64,000 bases of DNA from Pedobacter sp. D749 (GCF_019317285.1 NZ_CP079218.1:3410001-3474000); one strand, 5' to 3'. Counted from the first letter of the stretch, positions 34,875-50,050 are shown. Made by a program: numbers and translations. Notes: generated from the sequence alone by a model not told the origin.

Positions 34875-36533
34875 ATGAATAAAATATCCCGTTTAATCTT
34901 TACCATTTCTATTTTTTCGATCTCACTTTCCTCAGCTCAAACCAAAAAACCTACCGCAGTACCTTCAAAAGCATTTCCAGCTGAGGTTGCACGCCCTAAA
35001 TTGGTGGTTGGCTTAGTGGTCGACCAAATGCGTTGGGATTATTTATACCGCTACTATAACCGCTATAGCAATGGCGGATTTAAAAGATTAATCAACGAGG
35101 GTTTTTCTGTGGAAAATACCTTCATCCCTTATACACCTACTTATACGGCATGTGGCCATACTTGTATTTACACGGGGTCGGTTCCGGCTGTTCATGGTAT
35201 TATCGGTAACGATTGGTACGATCCTGAAACCAAAAAGAGTGTGTATTGTACCGAAGACTCTACAGTATCAACGGTTGGCAGTACACCCTCTTCAGAAGGT
35301 AATATGTCACCGAAAAACATGCTTACCACTACCATTACCGATGAGTTGAGATTAGCCACGAACTTTAAAGGTAAAGTAATCGGTATTTCATTAAAGGATA
35401 GAGGTTCGATCCTTCCAGCCGGCCACGCGGCAAATGCAGCATATTGGTACCAGGGCAGTACCGGAAACTGGATTACCAGCACCTATTATATGAAAGAAGT
35501 GCCCACCTGGATTGCCGATTATAATAAACTGAAACTAGCGAACAAGTTTTATGCAAAAAACTGGGAAACTTTATACCCCATCAATACCTATGTAAACAGT
35601 ACCAAAGATGAGAATGCTTACGAAGGTAAATCAAGCACATTTCCTCACCAATTAACACAAAACGTTGATAAAAATTTCGATGCCATCAGAAGCACCCCTT
35701 ATGGCAATACTATTACTTTAGATCTGGCCAAATTAGCCATCCTATCAGAAGATTTAGGTCAGGATAATATTACCGATTTCCTGGCGGTTAGCTGCTCATC
35801 TACCGATTATGTTGGTCATGCCTATGGTCCGAACTCTGTAGAAGCAGAAGATACTTATTTACGTTTAGACAAAGATTTCGAAGAGTTTTTCAATTATCTG
35901 GATAAAAAAGTAGGTAAAGGAAATTATACCGTATTTTTAACTGCTGATCATGGAGCTGCGCATGTACCAGGTTTTATGCAGGAGAACAAATTACCTTCAG
36001 GCGTAGTGAGTGACCGTGATATCGCAGACAAATTAAATGCTTACTTAAATGATAAATTTAAAGTAAATAATGTGGTTTTAAGATCGATGAACAACCAGAT
36101 CATTTTCGATCATGATAAAACCGACAAAGGTGATGTGAGTTTCGATGTAATTAAATCAGCATCAGTAGAATTCTTAAAAAGGTTAGATGGTTTCCAGAAT
36201 GCAGTTGATATTGCTAAAATATCACAGGCTACAATTCAGGAAATCCAGAAAAAAATGATTACCAACGGATACAATGCACGTAGAAGTGGTGATATCTATT
36301 ATGTTTTACAACCAAACTGGTTTAACGGTAGCAGTACAGGTACAACCCATGGAAACTGGAACCCATACGATTCACACATTCCATTGGTTTTTATGGGCTG
36401 GGGAATCAAATCAGGCGCTTCTAATAAAACACATTACATGACCGATATTGCACCAACGCTGGCTGCGCTGCTCCATATTCAGATGCCAAATGGTAATGTT
36501 GGAGAACCAATCACAGAGATTACAAACAAATAA
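34875..36533 (+). CDS. PafA-like secreted alkaline phosphatase
   Basis: A 552-residue phosphomonoesterase of the alkaline phosphatase superfamily with signal peptide (ISIFSISLSSAQ). D50 (VVDQMRWD), nucleophile T91 (PTYTACGH), N112 (GNDWYDP), K174 and R176 (LKDRGSILPAG) all match the D38, T79, N100, K162 and R164 I recall for Elizabethkingia PafA at a constant offset of 12. TADHGAAH later gives the remaining zinc ligands. It would release phosphate from diverse phosphomonoesters in the periplasm. No obvious phosphate-regulation site is seen. Confidence 0.94.
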   Translation: MNKISRLIFTISIFSISLSSAQTKKPTAVPSKAFPAEVARPKLVVGLVVDQMRWDYLYRYYNRYSNGGFKRLINEGFSVENTFIPYTPTYTACGHTCIYTGSVPAVHGIIGNDWYDPETKKSVYCTEDSTVSTVGSTPSSEGNMSPKNMLTTTITDELRLATNFKGKVIGISLKDRGSILPAGHAANAAYWYQGSTGNWITSTYYMKEVPTWIADYNKLKLANKFYAKNWETLYPINTYVNSTKDENAYEGKSSTFPHQLTQNVDKNFDAIRSTPYGNTITLDLAKLAILSEDLGQDNITDFLAVSCSSTDYVGHAYGPNSVEAEDTYLRLDKDFEEFFNYLDKKVGKGNYTVFLTADHGAAHVPGFMQENKLPSGVVSDRDIADKLNAYLNDKFKVNNVVLRSMNNQIIFDHDKTDKGDVSFDVIKSASVEFLKRLDGFQNAVDIAKISQATIQEIQKKMITNGYNARRSGDIYYVLQPNWFNGSSTGTTHGNWNPYDSHIPLVFMGWGIKSGASNKTHYMTDIAPTLAALLHIQMPNGNVGEPITEITNK

Positions 36534-36540
36534 TTTAAGG

Positions 36541-36568
36541 AAACTATGCTCACCAGCATAGTTTTTTT
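36541..36568 (+). terminator. Terminator of the phosphatase gene
   Basis: A perfect 10-bp stem (AAACTATGCT / AGCATAGTTT) with a CACC loop ends in a T7 run, starting 8 bases after the stop. The following 36569-36772 holds only word-like repeats such as CTTAGGTGGT and CTTATATGGT. Confidence 0.92.
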
Positions 36569-36772
36569 GTTTTATAGATATTTAGAATGATAGCTTACCA
36601 CTAACATGAACTTAGTCGACTTAGGTGGTAGAAAAACGGAAACAACTAATTATTCTCAACCAACTTAGTCACCTTAGCACACCTAAGATTATATACACTG
36701 ATTTCGCATTGAGCTTATATGGTCTCAAATGTCTTATATGGTAAAAAATAAACTATATTTTATCTTAACATC

Positions 36773-37141
36773 ATGTCAACATACACCGCTACCAAACTTA
36801 CCCCCATGCTCGAATCGCATGATATGCAAGAAACGCTAAAATTCTATACCGAAATTTTAAATTTCACCTGCGCATCAAAATTCGAAGACCTGAGTTGGTT
36901 AACCCTCCGCAAAGATGAGATAGAAATCATGTTCTGTAGCCCTAATGAGCATCGCAATATTCCTAAATCCATCATGAGTGGTTCACTTTACATCAAAACT
37001 AACGAGGTGACTGCACTATGGGAAAGTTTAAAAGATCATTGCAAAATTTGTTATCCGCTCGAAGATTTTGACTACGGAATGAGGGAGTTTGCTATTTACG
37101 ACAATAACGGTTATTTACTGCAGTTCGGACAAAATTTGTAA
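36773..37141 (+). CDS. VOC-superfamily (glyoxalase/bleomycin-resistance fold) protein
   Basis: A 122-residue protein with the repeated beta-alpha-beta-beta-beta pattern of the vicinal oxygen chelate fold: LTPMLESHDMQETLKFYTEIL at the start and REFAIYDNNGYLLQFGQ at the end. The function within this large superfamily cannot be told. It precedes icmF, but it does not look like methylmalonyl-CoA epimerase, which is another VOC protein. Confidence 0.82.
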   Translation: MSTYTATKLTPMLESHDMQETLKFYTEILNFTCASKFEDLSWLTLRKDEIEIMFCSPNEHRNIPKSIMSGSLYIKTNEVTALWESLKDHCKICYPLEDFDYGMREFAIYDNNGYLLQFGQNL

Positions 37142-37197
37142 CTGAACCAAAAGCCATAACGGTATAGGGTATTCGTGCTTTAAGCTGCTTAATTTAG

Positions 37198-37205
37198 TAC
37201 ATTTG
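37198..37205 (+). promoter_or_regulatory. -7 box of icmF
   Basis: TACATTTG matches TAnnTTTG. The TTG at its end is in frame with icmF and would lengthen the protein by 23 residues, but as it is part of the promoter the start at 37272 is preferred. No strong -33 element is seen. Confidence 0.55.
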
Positions 37206-37271
37206 CATACCAAATATATTTGGAAACAAGGATTGGTTACCAGAGCATATCCATCCTTTAAATCCTGTAGT

Positions 37272-40200
37272 ATGCAACAAGTAGAAATCTATAAGCCTAA
37301 AAATAAAATCCGTTTTGTAACCGCTGCATCCCTTTTCGACGGACACGATGCTACCATCAACATTATGCGCCGTATCCTTCAATCTTCAGGTGCCGAAGTG
37401 ATTCACCTTGGCCATAACCGATCGGTTGATGAAGTGGTAAACTGTGCCATTCAGGAAGATGTTCAGGGTATTGCAATGACTTCTTATCAGGGCGGACACA
37501 TCGAATATTTTAAATACATGCACGATCTTCTGCAAGAAAGAGGTTCGGAACATATTAAAATATTTGCGGGTGGTGGCGGCGTAATACTACCCTCAGAAAT
37601 TGAAGAACTCCAGGCTTACGGAATTTCTAAAATCTACTCTCCGGATGATGGCCGTAAAATGGGTCTACAGGGCATGATCAATGATATGCTGATCCAAACC
37701 GATTTCGTTACCAAAGCCAATATCACTAACGAGCTCGAAACCATTCCAACAAAAGATATCAAAGCCATTGCTGGGGCTATTACGGTTGCAGAAAATGATC
37801 CCGAAGGTGCTCAGAAATTTGTTGATGAATTAAAAAAACTCTCCAAAAATAACACTGCGCCTATTTTAGGCATTACCGGAACTGGCGGTGCCGGAAAATC
37901 GTCTTTAGTAGATGAGCTGGTTCGGCGTTTTTTGGTAGAAGTGAAAGATAAAACTTTAGCGATCATATCAGTAGATCCATCAAAAAGAAAAACAGGCGGG
38001 GCGTTGCTTGGCGACCGTATCCGTATGAATGCCATCAATAATCCACGGGTGTACATGCGCTCTTTAGCCACCCGTCAGGCTAACCTTGCTTTATCTAAAA
38101 ATGTACAGGAAAGTATCGATATCTGTAAAGCGGCAGGTTATGATTTAATTATTGTAGAAACTTCGGGCATTGGCCAATCGGATACTGAAATCACTGAACA
38201 TTGCGATGTTTCACTTTATGTAATGACTCCCGAATTTGGTGCAGCTACGCAGTTAGAAAAAATTGACATGTTGGACTTCGCCGATTTGGTAGCCATTAAT
38301 AAATTCGATAAAAGAGGCGCTTTAGATGCCTTACGTGATGTACGCAAGCAATACAAACGTAACCATAATATTTTCGAGGCCAAAGATGACGAAATCCCTG
38401 TTTACGGCACCATGGCATCACAATTTAATGATCCGGGCATGAACAACCTGTTTGTGGCCTTAATGGAACAGATTAAATTAAAAACCGGAACCGATTTTAA
38501 GGCCAAAATGGAATTAACTTCTGATCAATCAGAGAAGATTTATATTATTCCACCCGATCGCATCCGCTACCTGGCAGAAATTGCCGAAGCAAGCCAGACA
38601 TATAACGAATGGGTAGATAAGCAGTCTACTATTGCCCGTAAAATGTACCAGCTTAAAGGTGTAATCGATTTATTAAGCGAGAATAATTCCCCTCTTCCAG
38701 AGGGGTGTCCGCAGGACGGGGTGTCAAAAAGCCTAAATGCAACCTATGAATTCTTTGAAGAGCAATTAGATGGCGAATGCAAACGTTTACTTCGCCAATG
38801 GCCAGAAACCAAAAGAGCTCACAAAGAAGAGTTTTTCATTTATAAAGTCCGCGATAAAGAAATTAAACAACCTTTATTTTACGAATCACTTTCCAAATTG
38901 AATATCCCAAAAGTAGCCTTACCAAGGTATGAAGATTGGGGTGATATTTTAAGGTGGCTGTTAACCGAAAATCTTCCAGGCGAATTTCCTTATGCGGCAG
39001 GCGTATTTCCTTTAAAAAGAGATGGTGAAGACCCAACCAGGATGTTTGCCGGAGAAGGTGGGCCCGAACGGACCAATAAACGTTTTCATTATGTTTCTCT
39101 AGGTCAGCCGGCGCACCGCTTATCTACAGCTTTTGATTCTGTTACCCTTTATGGCGAAGATCCACATATCCGCCCCGATATTTATGGGAAAATCGGAAAC
39201 TCGGGTGTAAGTATTGCTACTTTGGATGATACAAAAAAATTATACTCAGGTTTTGACCTTTGTGCACCATCCACTTCAGTATCTATGACTATCAATGGCC
39301 CCGCACCAATGTTATTGGGCTTTTTCATGAATGCCGCAATTGATCAGCAATGCGAAAAATACATTATTGAAAATGGTTTAACAGAAGAAGTTGAGGCTAA
39401 AATCGCTTCAATTTACAAAGCAAAAAATATAGAAAGGCCATCATACAATGGTGTACTTCCGGAAGGAAACAACGGCTTAGGTTTAATGCTTTTAGGTGTT
39501 ACGGGTGACCAGGTTTTACCTGCCGATGTTTATGCCTGCATAAGGGCAAAAGCCATCAGTTCAGTTAGAGGAACCGTTCAGGCCGATATTTTAAAAGAAG
39601 ACCAGGCACAGAATACCTGTATATTTTCTACAGAATTTGCCTTAAGGATGATGGGTGATATCCAGAAATACTTCATCGATGAAAAAGTGAGGAACTTTTA
39701 TTCGGTTTCCATTTCCGGCTATCACATCGCCGAAGCTGGCGCTAATCCAATTTCACAACTTGCCTTTACCCTAAGCAATGGATTTACCTTTGTAGAATAT
39801 TATTTAAGCAGGGGCATGCATATTGATGACTTTGCACCTAACTTATCTTTCTTCTTCTCCAATGGAATTGATCCTGAATATGCCGTTATCGGTCGCGTAG
39901 CCAGAAGAATTTGGGCCAAAGCCATCAAGAATAAATATAAAGGGAACGATCGTTCACAGAAGCTTAAATACCATATTCAAACCTCTGGTCGTTCTTTACA
40001 TGCCCAGGAAATCGATTTTAACGATATCCGAACCACTTTACAAGCACTATACGCCATTTACGATAACTGTAATTCACTTCACACCAATGCTTATGATGAA
40101 GCCATTACCACGCCTACCGAAGAATCGGTTAGAAGGGCAATGGCAATCCAACTGATCATCAATAGGGAATTAGGTCTGGCGAAAAATGAAAATCCACTAC

Positions 40201-40667
40201 AAGGTGCTTTCATTATCGAAGAGCTGACTGATCTGGTTGAAGATGCCGTTCTCGCCGAATTTAAACGTATAAACGATCGCGGTGGTGTGTTAGGTGCGAT
40301 GGAAACCATGTATCAACGTGGAAAAATCCAGGAAGAAAGTTTGTATTACGAAACCTTGAAACATACCGGCGAATACCCAATTGTGGGTGTAAATACCTTT
40401 TTAAATAAAAATGGCTCACCCACCATTGTTCCAGGCGAAGTAATCCGTGCTACTGAAGAGGAAAAGCAGTACCAGATTTCGGCATTGCAAAAATTTCAGG
40501 ACCGTAATGCAAACCGTTCAGCAGATTTACTGAAACAATTGCAAAAATCAGCCATTGCAGGCGATAACATCTTTGAACAGTTGATGGAAACCTGTAAAAT
40601 TTGCTCTTTAGGTCAAATTAGCAAAGCCCTTTATGAGGTAGGTGGACAATATAGAAGAAACATGTAA
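37272..40667 (+). CDS. icmF: Fused isobutyryl-CoA mutase IcmF
   Basis: A 1131-residue adenosylcobalamin-dependent mutase with its G-protein chaperone built in. An N-terminal B12-binding domain has ligand H25 ([11 protein letters not shown]), then a MeaB-like GTPase has its P-loop at 203-210 (GTGGAGKS) and later [11 protein letters not shown]. The C-terminal mutase barrel includes [20 protein letters not shown]. This B12-GTPase-mutase order is diagnostic of IcmF, which interconverts isobutyryl-CoA and n-butyryl-CoA. At about residues 472-486 in the linker, coding DNA resembles an intergenic repeat (see the repeat entry). ATG 37272 is chosen over the promoter-embedded TTG 37203. Confidence 0.95.
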   Translation: MQQVEIYKPKNKIRFVTAASLFDGHDATINIMRRILQSSGAEVIHLGHNRSVDEVVNCAIQEDVQGIAMTSYQGGHIEYFKYMHDLLQERGSEHIKIFAGGGGVILPSEIEELQAYGISKIYSPDDGRKMGLQGMINDMLIQTDFVTKANITNELETIPTKDIKAIAGAITVAENDPEGAQKFVDELKKLSKNNTAPILGITGTGGAGKSSLVDELVRRFLVEVKDKTLAIISVDPSKRKTGGALLGDRIRMNAINNPRVYMRSLATRQANLALSKNVQESIDICKAAGYDLIIVETSGIGQSDTEITEHCDVSLYVMTPEFGAATQLEKIDMLDFADLVAINKFDKRGALDALRDVRKQYKRNHNIFEAKDDEIPVYGTMASQFNDPGMNNLFVALMEQIKLKTGTDFKAKMELTSDQSEKIYIIPPDRIRYLAEIAEASQTYNEWVDKQSTIARKMYQLKGVIDLLSENNSPLPEGCPQDGVSKSLNATYEFFEEQLDGECKRLLRQWPETKRAHKEEFFIYKVRDKEIKQPLFYESLSKLNIPKVALPRYEDWGDILRWLLTENLPGEFPYAAGVFPLKRDGEDPTRMFAGEGGPERTNKRFHYVSLGQPAHRLSTAFDSVTLYGEDPHIRPDIYGKIGNSGVSIATLDDTKKLYSGFDLCAPSTSVSMTINGPAPMLLGFFMNAAIDQQCEKYIIENGLTEEVEAKIASIYKAKNIERPSYNGVLPEGNNGLGLMLLGVTGDQVLPADVYACIRAKAISSVRGTVQADILKEDQAQNTCIFSTEFALRMMGDIQKYFIDEKVRNFYSVSISGYHIAEAGANPISQLAFTLSNGFTFVEYYLSRGMHIDDFAPNLSFFFSNGIDPEYAVIGRVARRIWAKAIKNKYKGNDRSQKLKYHIQTSGRSLHAQEIDFNDIRTTLQALYAIYDNCNSLHTNAYDEAITTPTEESVRRAMAIQLIINRELGLAKNENPLQGAFIIEELTDLVEDAVLAEFKRINDRGGVLGAMETMYQRGKIQEESLYYETLKHTGEYPIVGVNTFLNKNGSPTIVPGEVIRATEEEKQYQISALQKFQDRNANRSADLLKQLQKSAIAGDNIFEQLMETCKICSLGQISKALYEVGGQYRRNM
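38686..38724 (+). repeat. Palindromic repeat captured in frame inside icmF
   Basis: CCCCTCT-tcc-AGAGGGG (38689-38705) is followed at once by GTCC-gca-GGAC (38707-38717) and GGGGTG. The segment is GC-rich against its AT-rich flanks and encodes [13 protein letters not shown]. The two-hairpin pattern is like dispersed intergenic elements I recall in Sphingobacteriaceae genomes; no second copy lies in this window. Confidence 0.6.
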
Positions 40668-40674
40668 TAAAAAA

Positions 40675-40699
40675 AGCCCTTATCGATTTGATAAGGGCT
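40675..40699. terminator. Bidirectional terminator between icmF and the desaturase gene
   Basis: A perfect 10-bp stem (AGCCCTTATC / GATAAGGGCT) with a GATTT loop. On the minus strand it is followed by a T-tract, fitting the desaturase gene; the plus-strand side is only AT-rich. Confidence 0.85.
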
Positions 40700-40730
40700 C
40701 ATATATTTTATAACTAAAGATTTAAATATC

Positions 40731-41711
40731 CTAGCCAGCAATCCAGCTAAATTTATAATCAATGGTTGGTGTTTTCATACGCTCTGCAACACGTAATAAA
40801 CGCGAAGGCAAAGCCATAATATAATCGCGGGCTTGTTCACCAGCTTCATTTAAATCACGCATACCTTCTATTTTCCAATCTTCAATCAATTGTTGCATAA
40901 TTTCCACATAATCGATCGCAGTATAAACACCTAAACGTTGCGCAGCATCGGTAAAGTGACCAAATGTTTGACCAATTTTCAAACCTACCTCACGTAAGAA
41001 ATGTGCAGGCATTACAATCTTTTTACGCATCATATCTTCAAAAGCCAACATCGCTTCATTAGGATCAACCTCGAAAATACGGTTCATAAAATCTTTATAG
41101 GCTTTTGCATGTCTGGCTTCATCTGATGCGATTACACCACACATTCTAGACAATAAAGTATCGCCATCTTTTTTTGCTAAAGAAGCAACCCTTCTGTGCG
41201 ATACATTGGTAGCCAACTCCTGAAAAGAGGTATAAATAAAGTTGCGGTATGGATCGTGACCAGTACCAATATCGAAACCATCAGCAATAAGATACTGCGT
41301 AGAGATTTCCATTTGGCGCATATCTACACGGCCTGAGAGGTATAAATATTTATTTAGCAAATCACCATGACGATTTTCCTCTGCAGTCCAATGGCGAACC
41401 CATTTCATCCAACCACCTTCCTCGTCTCTGCTATGTCCATCAACCATGGCTAACCACGATTCGTAGGTAGGTAAAGCTTCTTCTGTAATGGTATCGCCAA
41501 TTAAAACGGCTACTAAATCGTAAGAAAGGTCTTTTGCATTATCCCTTAAAATTCTGATATCTTGATAAAATGTTTCACTAGTAGAATCTGGTAAAAAATC
41601 AGAAGGTTGCCAGTTAGTATCGATCGGTTTCAAATAAGTTCCCATCGACTCCAGCATATATTTTTCAATATGCATCATTACTTCCCTTCTTTTATCTGCA
41701 AAAAAACTCAT
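40731..41711 (-). CDS. Acyl-ACP desaturase, soluble di-iron type
   Basis: A 326-residue member of the plant-type stearoyl-ACP desaturase family, introducing a cis double bond into acyl-ACP. Di-iron ligands are in E111-E112-N-R-H115 and D197-E198-A-R-H201, with a further ligand candidate E165 (FQELATNVSH). It is soluble, without membrane helices. It is monocistronic with its own -7 box and a terminator, and probably adjusts membrane fluidity. Confidence 0.94.
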   Translation of the reverse strand: MSFFADKRREVMMHIEKYMLESMGTYLKPIDTNWQPSDFLPDSTSETFYQDIRILRDNAKDLSYDLVAVLIGDTITEEALPTYESWLAMVDGHSRDEEGGWMKWVRHWTAEENRHGDLLNKYLYLSGRVDMRQMEISTQYLIADGFDIGTGHDPYRNFIYTSFQELATNVSHRRVASLAKKDGDTLLSRMCGVIASDEARHAKAYKDFMNRIFEVDPNEAMLAFEDMMRKKIVMPAHFLREVGLKIGQTFGHFTDAAQRLGVYTAIDYVEIMQQLIEDWKIEGMRDLNEAGEQARDYIMALPSRLLRVAERMKTPTIDYKFSWIAG

Positions 41712-41738
41712 TATTTATGCTTATATTTTTGTTAAAAA

Positions 41739-41746
41739 CAAAGATA
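41739..41746 (-). promoter_or_regulatory. -7 box of the desaturase gene
   Basis: TATCTTTG on the minus strand, 28 bases upstream of the start at 41711, fits TAnnTTTG; a TTTG lies further upstream at a short N14 spacing. Confidence 0.5.
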
Positions 41747-41900
41747 ACCAAATATTGTGGCAAACCTTATGATATTAACATATTTAGCGCTAAATCAGTT
41801 TTAAATGTGATCAAAATCAGTAAGATACTCTTAAATGGCACCCTATAGACTGTAGGTGATGAATTTAATGTAATTCTTGTTGATTGTTTTTTATTTTTTG

Positions 41901-42000
41901 GAGCGCAGTTCCCTGTGCATTTAGGCTGGGTTCTGCCTGCTGTACGTTTTACTCCGCCAATGAAGAATTGGCTCTGTGCTCACTCCCATCAGGGCTATTA
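41901..42000. repeat. Modular intergenic element, copy A
   Basis: GAGCGCAGTT...CTGTGCATTTAGG, then CTGCTGTACG, a hairpin GCCAAT-gaag-AATTGGC, then CTCCCATCAGGGCTATT. Related copies are at 49971-50050 and 50283-50410. The rest of 41747-42242 is non-coding; 42011-42240 is also present at about 50421-50651, downstream of the other rrn operon. Confidence 0.75.
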
Positions 42001-42242
42001 AACAGGAAAGAAGAAGGAAAATAGGTAAGATGTAAAACGGATGATGGAATGGCCTCTGCGGAGATCAGCGTGATCTGCGGGAGCAAACCCTTAACTTTGC
42101 TTAACGCCTTGATGGTGAGAAAAATTTATGGCCCCTTTACCATTAAGGGATTAAGGACATTAAGAAAAGAACCTTTGCATAATCCCTTTTAATGCTTTAA
42201 CAGTTTTAAATAATATACTTCACAAAGCCATTATAACAAGAA

Positions 42243-42270
42243 AACCCTTCAACATTTCTGTTGAGGGGTT
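42243..42270 (-). terminator. rrn operon terminator (second copy in transcription order)
   Basis: A 12-bp stem (AACCCTTCAACA / TGTTGAGGGGTT, one wobble) with a 4-nt loop, just past the 5S gene. On the minus strand it is followed by TTTTCTTGTT. Confidence 0.85.
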
Positions 42271-42281
42271 TCTTTTTAAGA

Positions 42282-42392
<111 letters not shown>

Positions 42393-42524
42393 ATATTTTA
42401 TTGAGGTAGAAGGTAGAGGATATAAAGGTGGAGGGGAATCCCTAAACCTTAAGCCTTTCGCCTTAAACCTTAAACAGTATTGAAAGAAGTTAGTTTGAAG
42501 AACAAACAACAGTCTGTTTGCTTT

Positions 42525-45393
<2,869 letters not shown>

Positions 45394-45819
45394 TTCTACT
45401 CATACGCCTTTTGCGCCGTATGGTATGCTTTTTTGCTCTTGTTATGATGTCTCATACCTCACTTTGTATTGCTACTCTGCTTGGTGAGCACAAACACAAC
45501 AGTCGCCTATTGTTGTTTGCTCTTCTTTTTTAACTTCTTCCAATATGTCAAAGAACTTTATTAAGGTATAAGGCTGAGGGTATAAAGGTGTAGGGTTTAA
45601 TGTGCCCTAACCTAAGCCTATAGCTTATTCCTTATTAGTAAAAACTGCGGTCTCGAACCGTTTCATATTTCGATATTATTATATCTATATATGTGCCCCA
45701 TGGCGTTTCTTCTTTTCTTAATCTTTATGTCAATGTATATTATCTATCCCGATAATAAGGTGTGTATTCTGTTTTTTGAAAGCTTTCTGCTTTGGTCTTT
45801 AAGCTTTAATGCTCAAATG
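45394..45819. other. 23S-tRNA spacer
   Basis: 426 bases of transcribed spacer without a gene. It contains AAGG-rich and CCTT-rich words at 45567-45640 that can fold back on each other, possibly a processing stem for RNase III. The identical sequence is at 54105-54530. Confidence 0.6.
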
Positions 45820-45896
<77 letters not shown>

Positions 45897-45911
45897 AGGA
45901 TTTTAAATGTG

Positions 45912-45986
45912 TAGTCCCGTCCAGATTTGAACTGGAGACCCCTACATTATCAGTGTAGTGCTCTAACCAGGCTGAGCTACGGGACT
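45912..45986 (-). tRNA. tRNA-Ile (GAT)
   Basis: 75 bases: acceptor AGTCCCG, TAGCTCAG, anticodon GAT in ACTGATAAT, T-arm GGTTCAAATC-type (AGTTCAAATCT). CCA is not encoded. It lies 18 bases upstream (in transcription) of tRNA-Ala. Confidence 0.96.
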
Positions 45987-46233
45987 TCTTAATTCCAGGT
46001 AAGCATTGTTTGCAGTATATAGTATCTTACCGCTACTGCTTCCTTTGGCTTCCCCTTCTTGTCTCCGTTAAGCTTACCTTTATAGTAGCCCACCGTTTTC
46101 TTCTGGGTGTTTCTTTTTTCTCTTTTTAGTATAAAGTATATGGTATCAAGTATCAAGACCTTAAGCCTTCTACCTTATTACCTTCTACCTTATCGAAATA
46201 TCATGTTGCGTGGCGAGTAGGTGAGTCTACTCC

Positions 46234-47757
<1,524 letters not shown>

Positions 47758-48087
47758 AAAATGTGTTGTAAGATGCTGACCAGTTTTAACTATTGTTAAA
47801 AATAGTCTTCTTTTTTGTTATGTTGTCTGTTAGACACCACCTTTAAAATAAAGCTACGTAATCATGTACTTTGATCAGTACTCCATTACCTCGCTACGCT
47901 ACATTGACATCTCTTTTAAGAACTTTCTGATCTGGTAAACCTCACGGCCGATCACTTATATATCTTCAAACTTCAGTTCGTTCAAGTCTTGTTAGTCTTA
48001 AACGTGTTTACGTCTGTTTCAATCTTTTTTTTCTACCTTCCCGACATCCGCCGTTCCGATTTTCCCGCTTCCTTTCGGTTGGGAGTG
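47758..48087 (-). other. rrn leader region
   Basis: The 5' leader between promoter P1 and 16S. It is identical to the other operon up to 47925 (56636) and then diverges. A run of A in RNA sense (TTTTTTT at ~48024) and inverted words are present, but no gene. Confidence 0.6.
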
Positions 48088-48118
48088 CAAAGGTAAGGAA
48101 CTTTTTTAAACTTCCAAA
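48088..48118 (-). promoter_or_regulatory. rrn promoter P1
   Basis: On the minus strand TTTG (48115-48118) - N19 - TACCTTTG (48088-48095), a perfect Bacteroidetes promoter about 330 bases upstream of 16S. Confidence 0.85.
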
Positions 48119-48212
48119 TAAAATAAATTTTATTTTTGAAGCTTTATTCTTTCCTTATTTGCTTTTCAATACACCAGGTTTAACTGGCTCCCCGTTCTTC
48201 CGAACCGGGCTG

Positions 48213-48243
48213 CAAAGGTAGCAATCTTTTTCTCATCCGCAAC
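48213..48243 (-). promoter_or_regulatory. rrn promoter P2
   Basis: GTTG (48240-48243) - N19 - TACCTTTG (48213-48220) on the minus strand. A CCCGGTTC...GAACGGG hairpin lies just downstream in the predicted transcript. Confidence 0.8.
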
Positions 48244-48323
48244 ATTTATTTTAAAATAAATCCCACTCTCCTATCTCTATACCACCTTTTCAGTTTATTA
48301 ACCTCTTCCTCCGAAGCGGGATG

Positions 48324-48354
48324 CAAAAGTAGGAAAATTCTGTATAACACCAAA
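48324..48354 (-). promoter_or_regulatory. rrn promoter P3
   Basis: TTTG (48351-48354) - N19 - TACTTTTG (48324-48331) on the minus strand, the outermost of three tandem promoters. Confidence 0.8.
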
Positions 48355-48463
48355 GGTTTTTTATGGAATAACGAAGGGTTTAACGTAAGTTGATGGTTTT
48401 CAGTAGGAAAATTTTTACCTCCGGCAAAACTTTTTCAAGAATTGAATGTTTACACCTCCTTAT

Positions 48464-48614
48464 AAACCTCGTAGGTTTTAAAAACCTGCGAGGTTTGACC
48501 TAAAAACTTACGAGTTTCCCTGCACCCTGCCATTAGAAACTTCGTAAGTTACTCCTGCCCCCGCCCACCTAAACCCGATTGAAGTGGTAGCTGCCGGCTT
48601 CACGCCGGCACTAC
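48464..48614. repeat. Palindromic intergenic elements upstream of rrn
   Basis: AAACCTCGTAGGTTTT (48464-48479) pairs with AAAACCTGCGAGGTTT (48481-48496); ACTTACGA and ACTTCGTAAGT words follow; and a GTAG(C)TGCCGGC...GCCGGCACTAC hairpin lies at 48587-48614. The same order of elements occurs at 57177-57340. No gene is seen in 48355-48762. Confidence 0.75.
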
Positions 48615-48762
48615 AAACGGAAAGCGGGAACGCACTTATATAATAGCACAACAAACTGCTTTGCTGAAAAACCTTTGAAAAGTAGTAGTTCCATCATTGT
48701 TTAGCTGTAGGAAAGCTGATTTTCAAACATTAAACTAATATTGAAAATGGATTAATTTCCCC

Positions 48763-49632
48763 TTACTTATGTCTGATAATAACTAAAATCTTTTTAACTA
48801 CAATCACAACAAGAACCGAAGCCAGTCCAACTATTAATCCAAAAGCGAATTCTCTAAGTATTGATGGAAAAGAAGGAAAAATATGATGAAGAAAATCAAT
48901 ATTATGTGCAAAGATTCCTCCCGACACCAATATCAGTGCAACCGTTCCTACAATACTTAAAATTTTGATAATAACGGGCAGCGATTTAACCAGTATTTTT
49001 CCGATTACTGAAAAAATACCTTTATCGCCGGAGGCTTTCACCAAGCGGTAGCCGGCATCATCCATTCTGACAATAAGCGCAACGATTCCGTAAACACCAA
49101 TTGTAGCTAATAATGCCACCACTGAAACGGTCATAATCTGAATGGCGAGCTTTTCATCCAAAACACTCCCCAGTGCTATAATGACAATTTCTATCGACAG
49201 TATAAAATCAGTGGTAATAGCAGACCTAATTTTTGTCTTTTCTGCTGCATCACCTTCTTCAATCACTTCTTTAGCTTCAACATGTGATGGCTTAGTACGA
49301 TGGAAAAAATATTCAACAACTTTTTCTACCCCTTCATACGCCAAATATAAGCCACCCAGTATCAGAATTACTTTAATTGCAACCGGAAAAAAAATATTGA
49401 GCAGTAAGGCAATTGGAACAATAATGAGTTTATTTACCAAAGAACCTTTGGTGATTGCCCATAGTACCGGCAACTCCCTGGAAGAAAGAAAACCTGTCGA
49501 TTTTTCTGCGTTTACGGCTAAATCATCTCCTAAAATACCAGCCGTCTTCTTTGCCGCCACCTTTGCTGTTACAGCAACGTCATCCATTAAGGCACTTATA
49601 TCGTCTAAAATTGCAAAAAAACCCGAAGCCAT
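48763..49632 (-). CDS. DUF808 family inner-membrane protein
   Basis: A 289-residue protein with several hydrophobic segments (for example LIIVPIALLLNIFFPVAIKVILILGG split around residue 70-95, and four more), and the conserved start FFAILDDISALMDDVAVTAKVAAKKTAGILGDD that marks DUF808, the family of E. coli YedI. Function is unknown. It is the only gene between the two rRNA operons, transcribed the same way. ATATTTTG near 49653-49660 on the minus strand is a near -7 box. Confidence 0.9.
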   Translation of the reverse strand: MASGFFAILDDISALMDDVAVTAKVAAKKTAGILGDDLAVNAEKSTGFLSSRELPVLWAITKGSLVNKLIIVPIALLLNIFFPVAIKVILILGGLYLAYEGVEKVVEYFFHRTKPSHVEAKEVIEEGDAAEKTKIRSAITTDFILSIEIVIIALGSVLDEKLAIQIMTVSVVALLATIGVYGIVALIVRMDDAGYRLVKASGDKGIFSVIGKILVKSLPVIIKILSIVGTVALILVSGGIFAHNIDFLHHIFPSFPSILREFAFGLIVGLASVLVVIVVKKILVIIRHK

Positions 49633-49970
49633 ATCTAAATTTATTAATGCTGCAAAATATTAATTCCTTTTTAGATTTAGATAATTAGGCATCAAATCTT
49701 TGAACTAAACATATGAAATTTTCCCAATTATGTTCTATTAAGGTTTGGCAATATTTATTTACACGGTTTATAACAGTAACAAGCCAAAACTGTTCGAAAA
49801 AAACTAAAGAATTTGTAATTGTTTAAACGCAAAGCTAGATAGATCTATAATTATTAAAATTATGAGCTTTTTTTTGGTCTCAGTTTGGATAATTCGGATC
49901 CAACCCGATATAAGCTGCCAGGTTATAAAGCAACTCTTTCGAGCTTATTTGCAGTGCAATAGCAGTAACC

Positions 49971-50050
49971 ATTAGGTTAGGTTCTGTCCTGCTATCCGTT
50001 TTACTCCGCCAATGAAGAATTGGCTCGTGCTCACTCCCATCAGGGCTATT
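49971..50050. repeat. Modular intergenic element, copy B
   Basis: ATTAGGTTAGGTTCTGTCCTGCTATCCG..., hairpin GCCAAT-gaag-AATTGGC, then CTCCCATCAGGGCTATT. It shares its central hairpin with copy A (41901-42000). No gene is supported in 49633-50656; the frame at 49880-50119 is a reading of this repeat. Confidence 0.75.

Noticed and set aside
36773..37141. Methylmalonyl-CoA epimerase next to the mutase
   Set aside because: The VOC fold fits, but the sequence lacks the epimerase-like motifs and IcmF does not need that enzyme.
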